Positions 15,382-24,115 are shown, numbered from the stretch's first letter. The stretch is DNA of 28,283 bases from an uncultured Candidatus Saccharibacteria bacterium (GCA_938046495.1 CALIXG010000043.1:1-28283), one strand, 5' to 3'. Program-made: numbers and translations. Notes: a model not told the origin generated them from the letters alone.

Positions 15382-16074
15382 TTAATAATAAGCTATTTCG
15401 TTATTGTTTATATTAAAAGTTTTTATTTGATTGTTTTGTTTAACTTTCCCATCAGCGTGTAAATTTATAATTTGACCATTTTTTACCATTACTGTAGCAT
15501 GCTGATAAATATTATTATTTAATACTTCTCCATCAATCATAGATTTAATTTTCTTATCTACTTTTTCTTTATATTGGTTAAATTCAGGCATATCATTTGT
15601 AATTGCTTTGCCCATAGCATATTCAGATTTGGCATGGTTCCATTTTTGATATTCTTCTTCAGTCATACATTCATCTATATACCACTCTTTGTCTGTAGTT
15701 GGCATTTTGTTTTCGTCAAGAACTAAACATTCATCTACTAATTTTTCAAAGTTTCCTTCTTTAATCATCCTATCTCGATTCGCTTTTCTTCTTTCTTCAT
15801 CTACCAACCATTCCGGTTTTTCATAAGAAATTTTATCTGGATTAACGTCTTTACCATCATTCAAATCTCTTAAAAATTCTCTTTCTTTAGAAATTTCTTC
15901 TGCTTTTTGAGGATTTGTTATAGATGTATACATATCTTTTAATGACACAATACTGTTAGTAAGGAATGCTCTTACATGATAATTTGTTGTTGCTAAAACT
16001 ACTGTTCCCCCAATTAAAGAAAATAATAATATTGATATAATGATAAACTTTTTTAATTTAGATTTCTTTTTCAT
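15382..16074 (-). CDS. Secreted or membrane-anchored protein of unknown function, inserted gene
   Basis: 230 aa from ATG 16074, chosen because AAGGAG lies six bases upstream; an in-frame TTG seven codons earlier is ignored. The N-terminus MKKKSKLKKF plus a hydrophobic helix (residues 10-29) is a signal anchor. The rest is hydrophilic, rich in Lys, Glu and Asn, with two short Asp/Glu-Cys-containing segments (LVDECLVLDENKMPTTDKEW and YIDECMTEEEY). I recognise no family. The base composition is far more AT-rich than the genes on both sides. The gene lies exactly between two imperfect direct repeats made from the junction of its neighbours, so it entered an existing operon. Confidence 0.7.
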   Translation of the reverse strand: MKKKSKLKKFIIISILLFSLIGGTVVLATTNYHVRAFLTNSIVSLKDMYTSITNPQKAEEISKEREFLRDLNDGKDVNPDKISYEKPEWLVDEERRKANRDRMIKEGNFEKLVDECLVLDENKMPTTDKEWYIDECMTEEEYQKWNHAKSEYAMGKAITNDMPEFNQYKEKVDKKIKSMIDGEVLNNNIYQHATVMVKNGQIINLHADGKVKQNNQIKTFNINNNEIAYY

Positions 16075-16117
16075 GATAAACTCCTTGTTAGCCAATTGTT
16101 AGTTAATCATTATTTCA

Positions 16118-16178
16118 TTTTGCCAATAATTAATACTTTCATCTTTTCTCCACTTCCTTAAATCCACCATTCTTTAAG
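16118..16178. repeat. Imperfect direct repeat, copy 1
   Basis: 61 bases. On the minus strand it holds the true end of the pseudouridine synthase gene (GGFKEVEKR, stop) and then a remnant ATG reading MKVLIIGKMK before a stop. This remnant equals the start of the PfkB-like gene, now 0.8 kb away. Confidence 0.85.
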
Positions 16179-16822
16179 ATTTCTAGTGTGTATCGCCCAA
16201 ATTCAATGCGATGTAATTTTACGACCTTGTATCCCAACGCTAGGAAAGTGCGGCGAATTTGACGGTTCCTACCCTCGCTCATTTCTACTAAGAATGTGCA
16301 ACCACTCGGGTCAGACTCCTCTTTTTTAAGAAACAATTTGCTTTTACCATCTGGTAAATCGATGCCCATATCGGAAATCATTTGTTGATGTAGCGGTGCG
16401 AGTGGGCGATTTAGCCTTACGATGTAGCTTTTGATTTTGAAAAATTTTGGATGGGTCATCGAAAAAGCGAAATCGCCGTCGTTGGTTAATAAAATTAATC
16501 CCGAACTATCTTTGTCGAGTCTCCCCACAGTTTTTAGATTTTGATATTTTTCGGGTAAAAGTTCAAAAAGGGTCGGCGTCTCGCCCTGGCGCTTTTTAGA
16601 GCAAACATATCCCACGGGCTTATTTAGGATTAGATAAGTAAAACCTTTACGCTCTTCAATTTTTTGACCATCCAAAAAGATTTCATCGCGTGTTTCATCA
16701 AATCGACGACCTAGTACGGCGACTTCTTGGTTGATTTTTACGCGGCCATCCGCGATGAGGTTATCGGCTTCGCGGCGCGAAACACCGGTTTGTTCAGCTA
16801 AAAATTTATTTAATCTATACAT
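16139..16822 (-). CDS. RsuA/RluB-family 16S/23S rRNA pseudouridine synthase
   Basis: 227 aa. The N-terminal S4 RNA-binding domain (2-58) reads YRLNKFLAEQTGVSRREADNLI and DGRVKIN. The synthase domain follows, with ILNKPVGYVCS (65-75), GRLDKDSSGLILLTNDGDF (100-118; catalytic D103), KSYIVRL (131-137) and a GRNRQIRRTF stretch near residue 190. The protein converts a specific uridine of rRNA to pseudouridine; which rRNA cannot be decided here. The ATG overlaps the last codons of the response regulator gene by eight bases, so translation is coupled. A kinase-regulator-rRNA modification operon is an unusual grouping. Confidence 0.9.
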   Translation of the reverse strand: MYRLNKFLAEQTGVSRREADNLIADGRVKINQEVAVLGRRFDETRDEIFLDGQKIEERKGFTYLILNKPVGYVCSKKRQGETPTLFELLPEKYQNLKTVGRLDKDSSGLILLTNDGDFAFSMTHPKFFKIKSYIVRLNRPLAPLHQQMISDMGIDLPDGKSKLFLKKEESDPSGCTFLVEMSEGRNRQIRRTFLALGYKVVKLHRIEFGRYTLEILKNGGFKEVEKR

Positions 16823-17492
16823 TACCTAGAAATGGATTAGAATTATTGACTGGTGACTGAACTGGCACAACTGGCTGAGTTTGAACTGGCTGAGCTTGGG
16901 TGGCTGGCTGCGTCGGAGTGATCGGTTGAGCTTGCGTAGCTGGTTGTGCGGACACGAAAGGTTGAGCTGATGCAACGGGCTGTGCAGGAGTCTGCACTGG
17001 AGTTTCGGCCGGCGAGACTGATTGTGCTGGTGTTGCGACTGGGGCCTGTGCTGGCGCAGCCGCGAATTGCGTCATCATATTCTCTGTGGTTGGAGCGGTT
17101 TCTGTAGTAGCCGGTGTGCTATTTGCATCATTTAAGACTTCATGAACGGCATTCACTACATCCTCAATACCGACTTGGGATTTCACGAGGAAACGGTCTG
17201 CACCAAGCGATTCACCACGGGCTTTTTGATCATCCGCCGAAAGCGCGGTCATCATAATGACCTTGATATTGGCGGTTTCTGGCGTCGAACGCAAAATATC
17301 AAGCATGTCAAAACCTGAAATTTTTGGCATCATCACGTCGGAAATGATTAAATCTGGGCGTTCTTTTACTGCTAGAGCAAGAGCCGCTTCGCCGTCACCA
17401 GCCGAGGCAATTTCATAACCTTCCGCCGTTAATCTAATTCCGTAAATCTCGCGTAAGCTTTGGTCGTCTTCAACTAATAAAATTTTTGTCAT
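16815..17492 (-). CDS. Response regulator with REC domain and Pro/Gln/Ala-rich tail
   Basis: 225 aa. The REC domain (1-122) has D9, D10, the phosphoacceptor D52 (LIISDVMMPKISG), T82 and K104. No DNA-binding output domain follows. Instead residues 123-225 are a low-complexity tail of TPAQPV- and QPATQAQ-like units that ends in NSNPFLGNV. The histidine kinase upstream has a similar tail with QSNPFLQNS. The start has AAGGAGAG at good spacing, nine bases after the kinase stop. The output is probably by protein contact (CheY-like), with the tail as tether; that part is inference. Confidence 0.88.
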   Translation of the reverse strand: MTKILLVEDDQSLREIYGIRLTAEGYEIASAGDGEAALALAVKERPDLIISDVMMPKISGFDMLDILRSTPETANIKVIMMTALSADDQKARGESLGADRFLVKSQVGIEDVVNAVHEVLNDANSTPATTETAPTTENMMTQFAAAPAQAPVATPAQSVSPAETPVQTPAQPVASAQPFVSAQPATQAQPITPTQPATQAQPVQTQPVVPVQSPVNNSNPFLGNV

Positions 17493-17501
17493 CTTCTCTC
17501 C

Positions 17502-19340
17502 TTACTTATTTAAGATGTTTGGGTTAGTTGGCATGATTGGTGGGTTAGGCATAGCGGGGTTAATTGGTGTAGCTGAGGTCGGGTTAGGATTGGCTGGTGT
17601 AATCGGAGTCGAGACTGGATTGACTGTTGCAGCTTGGGTCGGGGCGGGGTTGGCCAGCGTGGTTGCTACGCTTTGTGCATTTGGTGTGGTTGGCGAAGCT
17701 GGTGTGTTTTGAGCTGGAGTAGCGCTGTTCTGTAGAAATGGATTGGACTGTATAACTGGTGCCGCAGGAATCATCGGAGCTGCGGGTGCGGATGATGCGG
17801 CTGGCTCAGTTGGAGCTGATATGGCTGATTCAGTTGGAGTTGGCGCTGGCATCTGAGTTGGTGTAGCCGACACCGTTGGTGTCTGTGTTGGCGCTGGCGC
17901 CTGAGTTGGCATAGCCGACACTGTTTGTGCTTGCACAGGTGCTTCGGTTTGAATCGGCGTATTCATTGTTGTTGATACTGGCGCTACTGCTGGGGCTGGC
18001 GTAGTCGTCTCAGTCGGGAACTGCATTGGCGCCGGAGCTTGGTTTTCACTAGGCTCGGAGACGCTAGGAGTAGATATATTAGGAGTAGAAGCAACAGAAT
18101 TTTGTGGCGTCATCGCCTGAGTATTGGCTTCGATTTGTTTGCGGCGCAAATATTCTTCGTAGGTGAGACGAGGGAAAGCTACATAAAAAGTCGAGCCTTC
18201 ACCAAAGGTGCTCTCCACCCAAGTTGATCCGCTCATCGCTTCCACACGTTCCTTCACGATATAGAGACCTAGCCCCGTTCCGCCAATCGTACGAGTTTCT
18301 GAATTATCCGCGCGATAGAATTTTTGGAACACGTGTTTGCTGTCTTCTGGAGAAATACCAATACCAGTATCCGTTACATTAATCAAAACACGGTCACCAT
18401 CGCCGCGCACATTTACCCAAATTCCACCCCCGTTATTAGTGTATTTGATGGCGTTTTCGATCAGGTTATTAATAATCTCACGCAAAAAATCCACATCGAC
18501 CGCCGCAAAAACTTCTTGATTAATTACGCGTCCGCCGTTCATATTGGCGGAAGAGGAGGAGCCAAAAGTAAAATGAATATCTTTTTCGCTCATCTTAGGA
18601 ATTTGACCTTCGGCAATCGAGCGGACTGTCGAAGTTACCTCAATCGGTGTGAGGTGCGCTTTAATTCTTTTATCATCAAGTTTCGTCACATCGAGAAGAT
18701 CTCTGAATAATTTACCGAGATGCTGAGATGATTTCTTCGCTTCTTCTAGGTATTTTTTCGCACGTTCGTCAATCGTGGCGGTTTTTGGATTCAGAGCCAA
18801 ACCAAGATACCCTTCGATGGAAGCTACTGGTGTGCGCATTTCGTGAGAAGCCGTCGAAATAAATTCGGCTTGCTCACTCTCAGCCTCAAGTTCGGAAGTA
18901 ATATCATAAAAAGTTACAATGCGTTCATTTTTGGGTGAATGTGCCGTAATAACTTTGAACGCCACGGGCTTTTTCTGACCTTGCAAATTAACTAAAAAAT
19001 ATCCGCGCGTGGTGTAATTTTGGCCGTTATTCACCGCATAGAAAACCAAGTTATTTTGCGCTGGAATCGCCACGCCTTGTCCATTTTCTAATTTTAAAAT
19101 ATCTTCTAATTTAGCCCCTAAGAAGTTTTGCGCCATTTGTCCGCCCAGTAAACTTACCGCTGCTGGATTGATATATTCAATTACTCCCGTCGGCAACACA
19201 ATAATTACGCCACTATCAGTCGTATTTAGTACTAGATTGGCTAAAATTTCTGCACTCTCCGCACCAGCCACGGCGCCACCAGCACTATTTACGCCTGCCT
19301 GTGCGCCCGGTCCTTTTTTAATAAAATCAAAGATACTCAT
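17502..19340 (-). CDS. Soluble PAS-domain sensor histidine kinase with long Pro/Thr/Ala-rich tail
   Basis: 612 aa, no membrane helix, so cytoplasmic. Residues 1-33 are a Gly/Ala linker; a PAS domain covers about 34-150 (LVLNTTDSGVIIVLPTGVIEYINPAAVSLLG). The HisKA H-box is FISTASHEMRTPVASIEGYLG with H166. HATPase has N-box EIINNLIENAIKY (288-300), G1 DTGIGIS (324-330), F-box FYRAD (341-345) and G2 GGTGLGL (353-359). Residues 405-612 are a disordered tail rich in Pro, Thr, Ala and Gln, with SNPFLQN at 532-538. The kinase should sense a cytoplasmic cue through PAS and phosphorylate the adjacent regulator. No Shine-Dalgarno site; TATGCTAAAAT lies seven bases before the ATG, so the mRNA is leaderless. 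Confidence 0.92.
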   Translation of the reverse strand: MSIFDFIKKGPGAQAGVNSAGGAVAGAESAEILANLVLNTTDSGVIIVLPTGVIEYINPAAVSLLGGQMAQNFLGAKLEDILKLENGQGVAIPAQNNLVFYAVNNGQNYTTRGYFLVNLQGQKKPVAFKVITAHSPKNERIVTFYDITSELEAESEQAEFISTASHEMRTPVASIEGYLGLALNPKTATIDERAKKYLEEAKKSSQHLGKLFRDLLDVTKLDDKRIKAHLTPIEVTSTVRSIAEGQIPKMSEKDIHFTFGSSSSANMNGGRVINQEVFAAVDVDFLREIINNLIENAIKYTNNGGGIWVNVRGDGDRVLINVTDTGIGISPEDSKHVFQKFYRADNSETRTIGGTGLGLYIVKERVEAMSGSTWVESTFGEGSTFYVAFPRLTYEEYLRRKQIEANTQAMTPQNSVASTPNISTPSVSEPSENQAPAPMQFPTETTTPAPAVAPVSTTMNTPIQTEAPVQAQTVSAMPTQAPAPTQTPTVSATPTQMPAPTPTESAISAPTEPAASSAPAAPMIPAAPVIQSNPFLQNSATPAQNTPASPTTPNAQSVATTLANPAPTQAATVNPVSTPITPANPNPTSATPINPAMPNPPIMPTNPNILNK

Positions 19341-19347
19341 TAAGCTT

Positions 19348-19358
19348 ATTTTAGCATA
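19348..19358 (-). promoter_or_regulatory. Extended -10 promoter of the histidine kinase operon (leaderless)
   Basis: On the minus strand TATGCTAAAAT (19358-19348), seven bases before ATG 19340. The gap to the divergent gene at 19399 is only 58 bases, and both promoters sit in it back to back. Confidence 0.7.
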
Positions 19359-19364
19359 AACTTA

Positions 19365-19392
19365 TTGGTTCAGTGCAAATATATGTTAAAAT
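19365..19392 (+). promoter_or_regulatory. Promoter of the envelope operon (leaderless)
   Basis: TTGGTT (19365-19370), 16 bases, and an extended -10 TATGTTAAAAT (19382-19392), six bases before ATG 19399. Confidence 0.7.
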
Positions 19393-19398
19393 CGATGT

Positions 19399-21114
19399 AT
19401 GAATAAGGACACTTTTTACATCGAGCCCGAGGATGATATTACTGATATTATCAACCATATCAAAGCTTCCAAACAGAAAATTATTGCACTTGTTCCACCG
19501 AAAAAGTTGAACGTTTTGCGTAGTTCTATTAATCTCAAATTAATTGCTCGCACTGCAAAAATACACGACAAGGCCATCGTGGTGGTCACTACTGATCCGA
19601 CCCTCATGAAGATGGCGGCGCTTTCAAGTCTGCCATTTGCCAAGAATTTGAATTCGCGCCCGACCTTGCCTTCTGAATTTAACGAAGCGGATCTGGAATA
19701 TCCAGCCAAGGCTAAGAAAGTAAGTCCGAGCGATGAAATCGAAATTAACGAAAAAGCTGCGCCAGCTAGTAGTGTTTCTCGTGTCCACACTACTAATGAG
19801 ACTGCTGCTTCCCGTACTAATTCCACCACGACTTTAGCCAAGAATTCAACCATTAATCTGGATTCCGAGGAAGTCGCGAAGAATTCTGAAGATGAAGAAG
19901 CGGATAGTCAGCCCAAAAAGATTCTCACTCTCGATTCATTGAAAAACCGTATCATTATTGGTGTAGTGGCCGCGGTCCTTTTGATCGGAAGCTTCATCTG
20001 GGCTTTTATCTTGGCACCTGCCGCTAAGATTTCCGTCAAAATTAAGACTATTGCCGAGAATTTCTCCGAAAATGTTTCTTTTGTGGCTGATGCTAAACAA
20101 GCTGTCTCGAAAGATGGTAAATTCTTCCTCGAAACCGCCAGTCTCGAGAAGAATTCTGAAGTTGAATTTGAGGCCACTGGCGAGAAAAATGTTGGAGATA
20201 AGGCTACCGGTGAATTGCGTCTCATCGCTACCTTCGATATGTCGACTACTACTGCTACCGCCTCTAGGCCAGATGTTGCAACTGTTCCTCAAGGTTCCGC
20301 TTTTGCTTACCGTAATCTCAATTTCTTAACCAACCAAGAGGTAAAAATTTCTTGGGATGGCTCAATCTCGAATTGTGATGCTGGTCGCCACAGCGGCAAG
20401 TGTCAGGTGGCTAAAACTGTGAAAGCTACCGCAATCGAAGGTGGTGCTAAGTATAATATCGAAGCCGTGAGCTCCGGTTGGCAATCTTCCGTGGCTGGAG
20501 TTGAAGGGTATGCTAATTCCGCGTTTAAGGGCGGTACTGATAAGATTCAAAAAATTGTCACCGCTTCTGACATTACTAAAGCTAAGGAAAAACTAACCGA
20601 AGCTGATGGTGTGAAAGAGGAATTATTCGAAAAGGTACCTTCTGACGATATTAAAATCGAAGATAGCTACAAAAAAGTTACCGCCGATCCGACTTCCAGT
20701 CCTGCCGTCGATCAGCCGACCGAGAATGGCAAGGCCAAGCTTACCGCCAAAACTACTTACAGTGTAAATTATGTCGATAAGGCTGCCGTCGAAGAATATG
20801 TTAAATCCGTGGTCTCTACTCGTCTGGGCGGCGATCAAAAGATTTATGAAACTGGCAATATCTTCATTGAAAAATTCCAAAACAATAATAATTCTGTAAC
20901 TGCCAAAATCAAGGCCACCTTGAAAACTGGTCCAGAAGTCACCGAACAATCCGTACTCGAAAAATCTCTCGGCAAAAAAGTTGGCGAAGTGACAACTTTA
21001 ATTAAATCTATCAATGGCGTCTCTGACGTTGAAGTAAACACTTCCTTCCCATGGGTTCGTCAAATTCCAAACGACGCGAACAAAGTATCAATTAAAATCA
21101 CGGTAGAGAACTAA
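19399..21114 (+). CDS. Bitopic membrane protein with large extracytoplasmic domain (baseplate J-like CPR type)
   Basis: 571 aa. Residues 1-95 form a small cytoplasmic domain (IIALVPPKKLNVLRSSINLKLI, IVVVTTDPTLMKMAALSSLPF). A charged linker (96-180) and one membrane helix (185-206) follow, then a long extracytoplasmic part (207-571). The segment GEKNVGDKATGELRLIATF with VPQGSAFAYRNLNFLTNQEVKI recalls CPR proteins annotated as baseplate J/gp47-like; I hold this name loosely. The end (SLGKKVGEVTTLIKSINGVSDVEVNTSFPWVRQIPNDANKVSIKITVEN) looks like a small alpha/beta domain. The stop overlaps the next ATG (TAATG), so it is coupled to RuvX-MltG, and a role in the envelope is likely. Function unknown. 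Confidence 0.65.
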   Translation: MNKDTFYIEPEDDITDIINHIKASKQKIIALVPPKKLNVLRSSINLKLIARTAKIHDKAIVVVTTDPTLMKMAALSSLPFAKNLNSRPTLPSEFNEADLEYPAKAKKVSPSDEIEINEKAAPASSVSRVHTTNETAASRTNSTTTLAKNSTINLDSEEVAKNSEDEEADSQPKKILTLDSLKNRIIIGVVAAVLLIGSFIWAFILAPAAKISVKIKTIAENFSENVSFVADAKQAVSKDGKFFLETASLEKNSEVEFEATGEKNVGDKATGELRLIATFDMSTTTATASRPDVATVPQGSAFAYRNLNFLTNQEVKISWDGSISNCDAGRHSGKCQVAKTVKATAIEGGAKYNIEAVSSGWQSSVAGVEGYANSAFKGGTDKIQKIVTASDITKAKEKLTEADGVKEELFEKVPSDDIKIEDSYKKVTADPTSSPAVDQPTENGKAKLTAKTTYSVNYVDKAAVEEYVKSVVSTRLGGDQKIYETGNIFIEKFQNNNNSVTAKIKATLKTGPEVTEQSVLEKSLGKKVGEVTTLIKSINGVSDVEVNTSFPWVRQIPNDANKVSIKITVEN

Positions 21115-22901
21115 TGCGCATTATTGGTTTAGATGTGGGCACCAAGCGTATCGGCGTAGCGAAAGCGGATACTTCTGTTCGCATCGCTATCCCGAATGGC
21201 TACGTCTTGGTGAATGGTCAGGAGATTCCCGAAATTCTCCGTATCGCCAGACTGAATGATACGAATTTCTTTGTCGTGGGTCTACCTCGTAGTAATGACG
21301 GCAATGAAACTGCCCAGTCTGCCTATGCCCGTAAATTTGCTGACACACTGGCCGCTTCTATGCCGGGTGCTCGCATTTATTTCCAAGATGAATCACTGAC
21401 TTCGGTGGTAGCTGAAGAGCGTCTAAAAAAACGCAAGAAAAACTTCGAAAAAGGCGAAATTGACGCCGAGGCTGCCAGTATTATCTTGCAAGATTTTATC
21501 GAGCATTATGCCGCTAAGCTCGCCCAAAATTCTGCAAGTAAAATCCCTAATCGACTAGTGAGTCCTGCCGCCAGTATGAACCCATCTATTAGTCCTGCCA
21601 CCGCGATAAGCCCGTCCGTTAGCCCAGCTACCACGCTCGGTTCACCAGAAGTCCAATCTATTATTAATGAGCCTACTAAATCAGAGTCTGAGTCTACGGA
21701 GTCTCCCAGGCCAGCTAAATCTTCAGAAAAACCTATGAAAAAAGTTAAGAGAATTATATTTTCACTCCTCATTTTAATCTTTCTTGCTGGATTATTTGGT
21801 GGTGGATATTATTGGTATTCCTTACAGCCAGTCTCTTCGGCTAATTGTCGTTTTGATTCCGCTAGGGCCGCCGCTGAATCTAATGAAAAAGAGTCAAACT
21901 CCGTCTGTGAATACCAAACTATTGAAATTAGCGCTGGTGAGTCCGTTAAGCAAATCGCGAATAATCTCAAGCAGGCCGATTTAATTAGAAATCCTCTGGC
22001 TTTTGAGCTTTATGCTCGCATCAATAATCTCCACGCCAAACTAAAAACCGGTAAATACAGTTTTCGTAAAACCATGTCGGCGCGAGCTATCGCCAAGCAA
22101 TTGGTTAACGGTGTCGTTTCATCCGATGTCTTTAATCTAACTATTTTGCCAGGTACCAGTCTCCTCGGCGATAAAGGCAAATCTCAGACTGGTATCATCC
22201 ATCAGTTCCGCACTCTGGGCTATTCTGAAGAGGAAATTAATCAGGCTCTCACCAAGCACTATGACAATCCAGTCCTCAATGGTCTCTATGCTGGCGAAAA
22301 CAAACTCTCTAACCCGGATATTCCCGCAAAGTTGGCTCTTGAAGGGTATCTCTATGGAGAAACTTATCAATTTTACAACCATGAAAAGCTCGAGAATGTT
22401 ATCACGACCATCCTAAACCAATTTAATGATGTGGTGGTTTCAAATCAATTAGAAGAAAAGTTCAAGGCTCGCGGCTTTACTCTACGTCAAGGCATCACTC
22501 TTGCTTCGATTATCCAAAAAGAAGCTCACACTGAAGATATGCCAGGTGTTTCCATGGTTTTTCAGAATCGTTTGAAGCAGGGGATCGCATTGGGGTCTGA
22601 TGTGACTGCGACTTATGCTGCGGATATTACTGGCGTCGATCGTACTAATGCTACCAATGCCGATATTTTAGCCGTCAATAGTCTTTATAATACTCGTAAG
22701 TTTCCGGGGCTACCTCCAGGACCGATTGCCGTCCCTTCCAAGGCGGCGCTTCTCGCGGTAGCTGAACCCGATAGCTCGAAAGCCTCTATGCTTTATTTCT
22801 TGACAGGCGACGACGGTTTAATGTATTATAGTAGCACCGACGCTGAGCACAATCAGAAGATTCGCGACCACTGTCAGAAACTCTGTAAGGTGCAAATTTA
22901 G
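21114..22901 (+). CDS. RuvX/YqgF - MltG fusion protein
   Basis: 595 aa, one open frame. Residues 1-135 are a RuvX/YqgF resolvase-like RNase H fold: GLDVGTKRIGVA (5-16; D7), VVGLPRSNDGNETAQS (54-69), YFQDESLTSVVAEERL (89-104; E93) and GEIDAEAASIILQDF (114-128; D117). A Ser/Pro-rich linker (140-205) leads to one membrane helix (212-232). Residues 240-595 are MltG (YceG), the endolytic murein transglycosylase: LEGYLYGETYQF (409-420), LASIIQKEAH (463-472; catalytic E470), FQNRLKQGIALGSDVTATYA (483-502) and YNTRKFPGLPPGPIAVPS (525-542). RuvX normally acts in 16S rRNA end processing and MltG ends glycan strands. The genes are neighbours in many bacteria; here they are joined, with RuvX inside and MltG outside the membrane. 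Confidence 0.9.
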   Translation: MRIIGLDVGTKRIGVAKADTSVRIAIPNGYVLVNGQEIPEILRIARLNDTNFFVVGLPRSNDGNETAQSAYARKFADTLAASMPGARIYFQDESLTSVVAEERLKKRKKNFEKGEIDAEAASIILQDFIEHYAAKLAQNSASKIPNRLVSPAASMNPSISPATAISPSVSPATTLGSPEVQSIINEPTKSESESTESPRPAKSSEKPMKKVKRIIFSLLILIFLAGLFGGGYYWYSLQPVSSANCRFDSARAAAESNEKESNSVCEYQTIEISAGESVKQIANNLKQADLIRNPLAFELYARINNLHAKLKTGKYSFRKTMSARAIAKQLVNGVVSSDVFNLTILPGTSLLGDKGKSQTGIIHQFRTLGYSEEEINQALTKHYDNPVLNGLYAGENKLSNPDIPAKLALEGYLYGETYQFYNHEKLENVITTILNQFNDVVVSNQLEEKFKARGFTLRQGITLASIIQKEAHTEDMPGVSMVFQNRLKQGIALGSDVTATYAADITGVDRTNATNADILAVNSLYNTRKFPGLPPGPIAVPSKAALLAVAEPDSSKASMLYFLTGDDGLMYYSSTDAEHNQKIRDHCQKLCKVQI

Positions 22902-22920
22902 GGGCAGCGACCGGCTAATT

Positions 22921-24048
22921 ATGACAAAGAAAAAACGATCACAATTTAGCTTAAATTACTTCCTCACCAAGATATTCCCGTACTTTGCTCTATCTGTTCT
23001 GATTTTTGGTGTGGCTTTTGTTGGTTCCAGAGATAAACAGCAATCCGACGATAGCTCCAGTCCTAACCTGGAATCCATTTCTAAAAAAGATTATGCGGTT
23101 TCTGCCGACCAACTTTCAGAATTCTATATGGTGTCTGAGCTCGCTGACACTATGAGTTTAGCTTCCTCTGATGTACTAAACGTAAACTATAACTCCTTCA
23201 CCGTACTTCAGCAGTCCGGCCAGGCTTCTGTTGAAAAAATGGAAAAGCCGACTACTTTGAATCTTGCTGCCTGCTCTAAGGTCGGCGTAATCAAGCATGT
23301 GATAGCTGAAGGCGAAACTCTCGATACTTTGGCGGCCAAATACGCCTCCTGTGGTGTTGATATCAATATGATTCGTTGGTCGAACAAATTTAAGGCCTCC
23401 TATGTGCCAAAAGTGGGAGAATCGATTTATATTCCATCACGTGCTGGTATCGTTTACACAGTGAAATCTGGCGAAACTGTCGCTTCAATTGCCGAAAAAT
23501 ATAAATCTTCCGCTGACGAAATTATTACCTCAAACAACCTTGAGCTAGATCAGACTCTTGTTGAAGGTCAGGCTATTTTACTACCGAATGGTGAACTACC
23601 AGATAAGGAACGTCCTGATTATGTGGCGCCTGTCGTACGTTCCACTTCTTCTTATTCTGGCAGCTCGTCCTACTCAGTTTCTTCTTATCGTACCTACTCT
23701 ACTTCCAGAAACCCGATGCCATGGGGTTGGTGTACTTGGTATACTTGGGAACGTCGTGCCGCCATGGGCTCTAGTCATATTCTGCCGGGTGGTCTCGGTA
23801 ACGCTAATACTTGGGGCTACGCACTTTCTGGTCTCTTCCCAACTAGTCGTGGTACGAATCCACAAGCTGGAGATATCTTCCAGACCAACAGTGGTTATTA
23901 TGGTCACGTCGGTATCGTGGACTCCGTAAATGCCGATGGTACGATTACGATTTCTGATATGAATGGTCGTGCTGGTTGGGGTGTGGTCGGTTCTTACACG
24001 ATTGGCCCAAGCGAATATGCTAAATACCTCTTCATCCACGGCCGCTAA
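22921..24048 (+). CDS. LysM-CHAP cell-wall hydrolase
   Basis: 375 aa. A signal/anchor helix (17-35) is followed by a linker, LysM 1 (about 124-172, with HVIAEGETLDTLAAKYASC), LysM 2 (about 178-223, VYTVKSGETVASIAEKYKSS), a Ser/Tyr-rich spacer (240-262) and a CHAP domain (263-375). The CHAP catalytic Cys is C271 in WGWCTWYTWERR and the His is H329 in YGHVGIVD, with an acidic or Asn partner near SDMNG (345-349). It binds peptidoglycan and cleaves a peptide or amide bond. It follows the MltG fusion by 19 bases without a good Shine-Dalgarno site, so the two wall enzymes share an operon. CHAP enzymes in epibionts could also act on the host wall, which is speculation. Confidence 0.92.
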   Translation: MTKKKRSQFSLNYFLTKIFPYFALSVLIFGVAFVGSRDKQQSDDSSSPNLESISKKDYAVSADQLSEFYMVSELADTMSLASSDVLNVNYNSFTVLQQSGQASVEKMEKPTTLNLAACSKVGVIKHVIAEGETLDTLAAKYASCGVDINMIRWSNKFKASYVPKVGESIYIPSRAGIVYTVKSGETVASIAEKYKSSADEIITSNNLELDQTLVEGQAILLPNGELPDKERPDYVAPVVRSTSSYSGSSSYSVSSYRTYSTSRNPMPWGWCTWYTWERRAAMGSSHILPGGLGNANTWGYALSGLFPTSRGTNPQAGDIFQTNSGYYGHVGIVDSVNADGTITISDMNGRAGWGVVGSYTIGPSEYAKYLFIHGR

Positions 24049-24104
24049 TTTTAGCTATTAGCCCACAATCTCTATTTTTAATCAAGTTACACTCTTATAC
24101 CACT

Positions 24105-24115
24105 TATGCTATGAT
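24105..24115 (+). promoter_or_regulatory. Extended -10 promoter of the 24124 surface-protein gene
   Basis: TATGCTATGAT, eight bases before ATG 24124, the same layout as its paralogues. No Shine-Dalgarno site. An out-of-frame ATG at 24120 is ignored. Confidence 0.6.

Noticed and set aside
16075..16095. TTG start for the inserted exported protein
   Set aside because: The Shine-Dalgarno AAGGAG lies inside these codons and points to ATG 16074.
17515..17712. Gly/Val-rich open frame on the plus strand
   Set aside because: It is the shadow of the Pro/Thr/Ala-rich kinase tail; the repeats create open frames on both strands.
19416..19853. 145-codon open frame on the minus strand
   Set aside because: It is the mirror of the coding strand of the 19399 gene, has no start signals, and its translation shows no family features.
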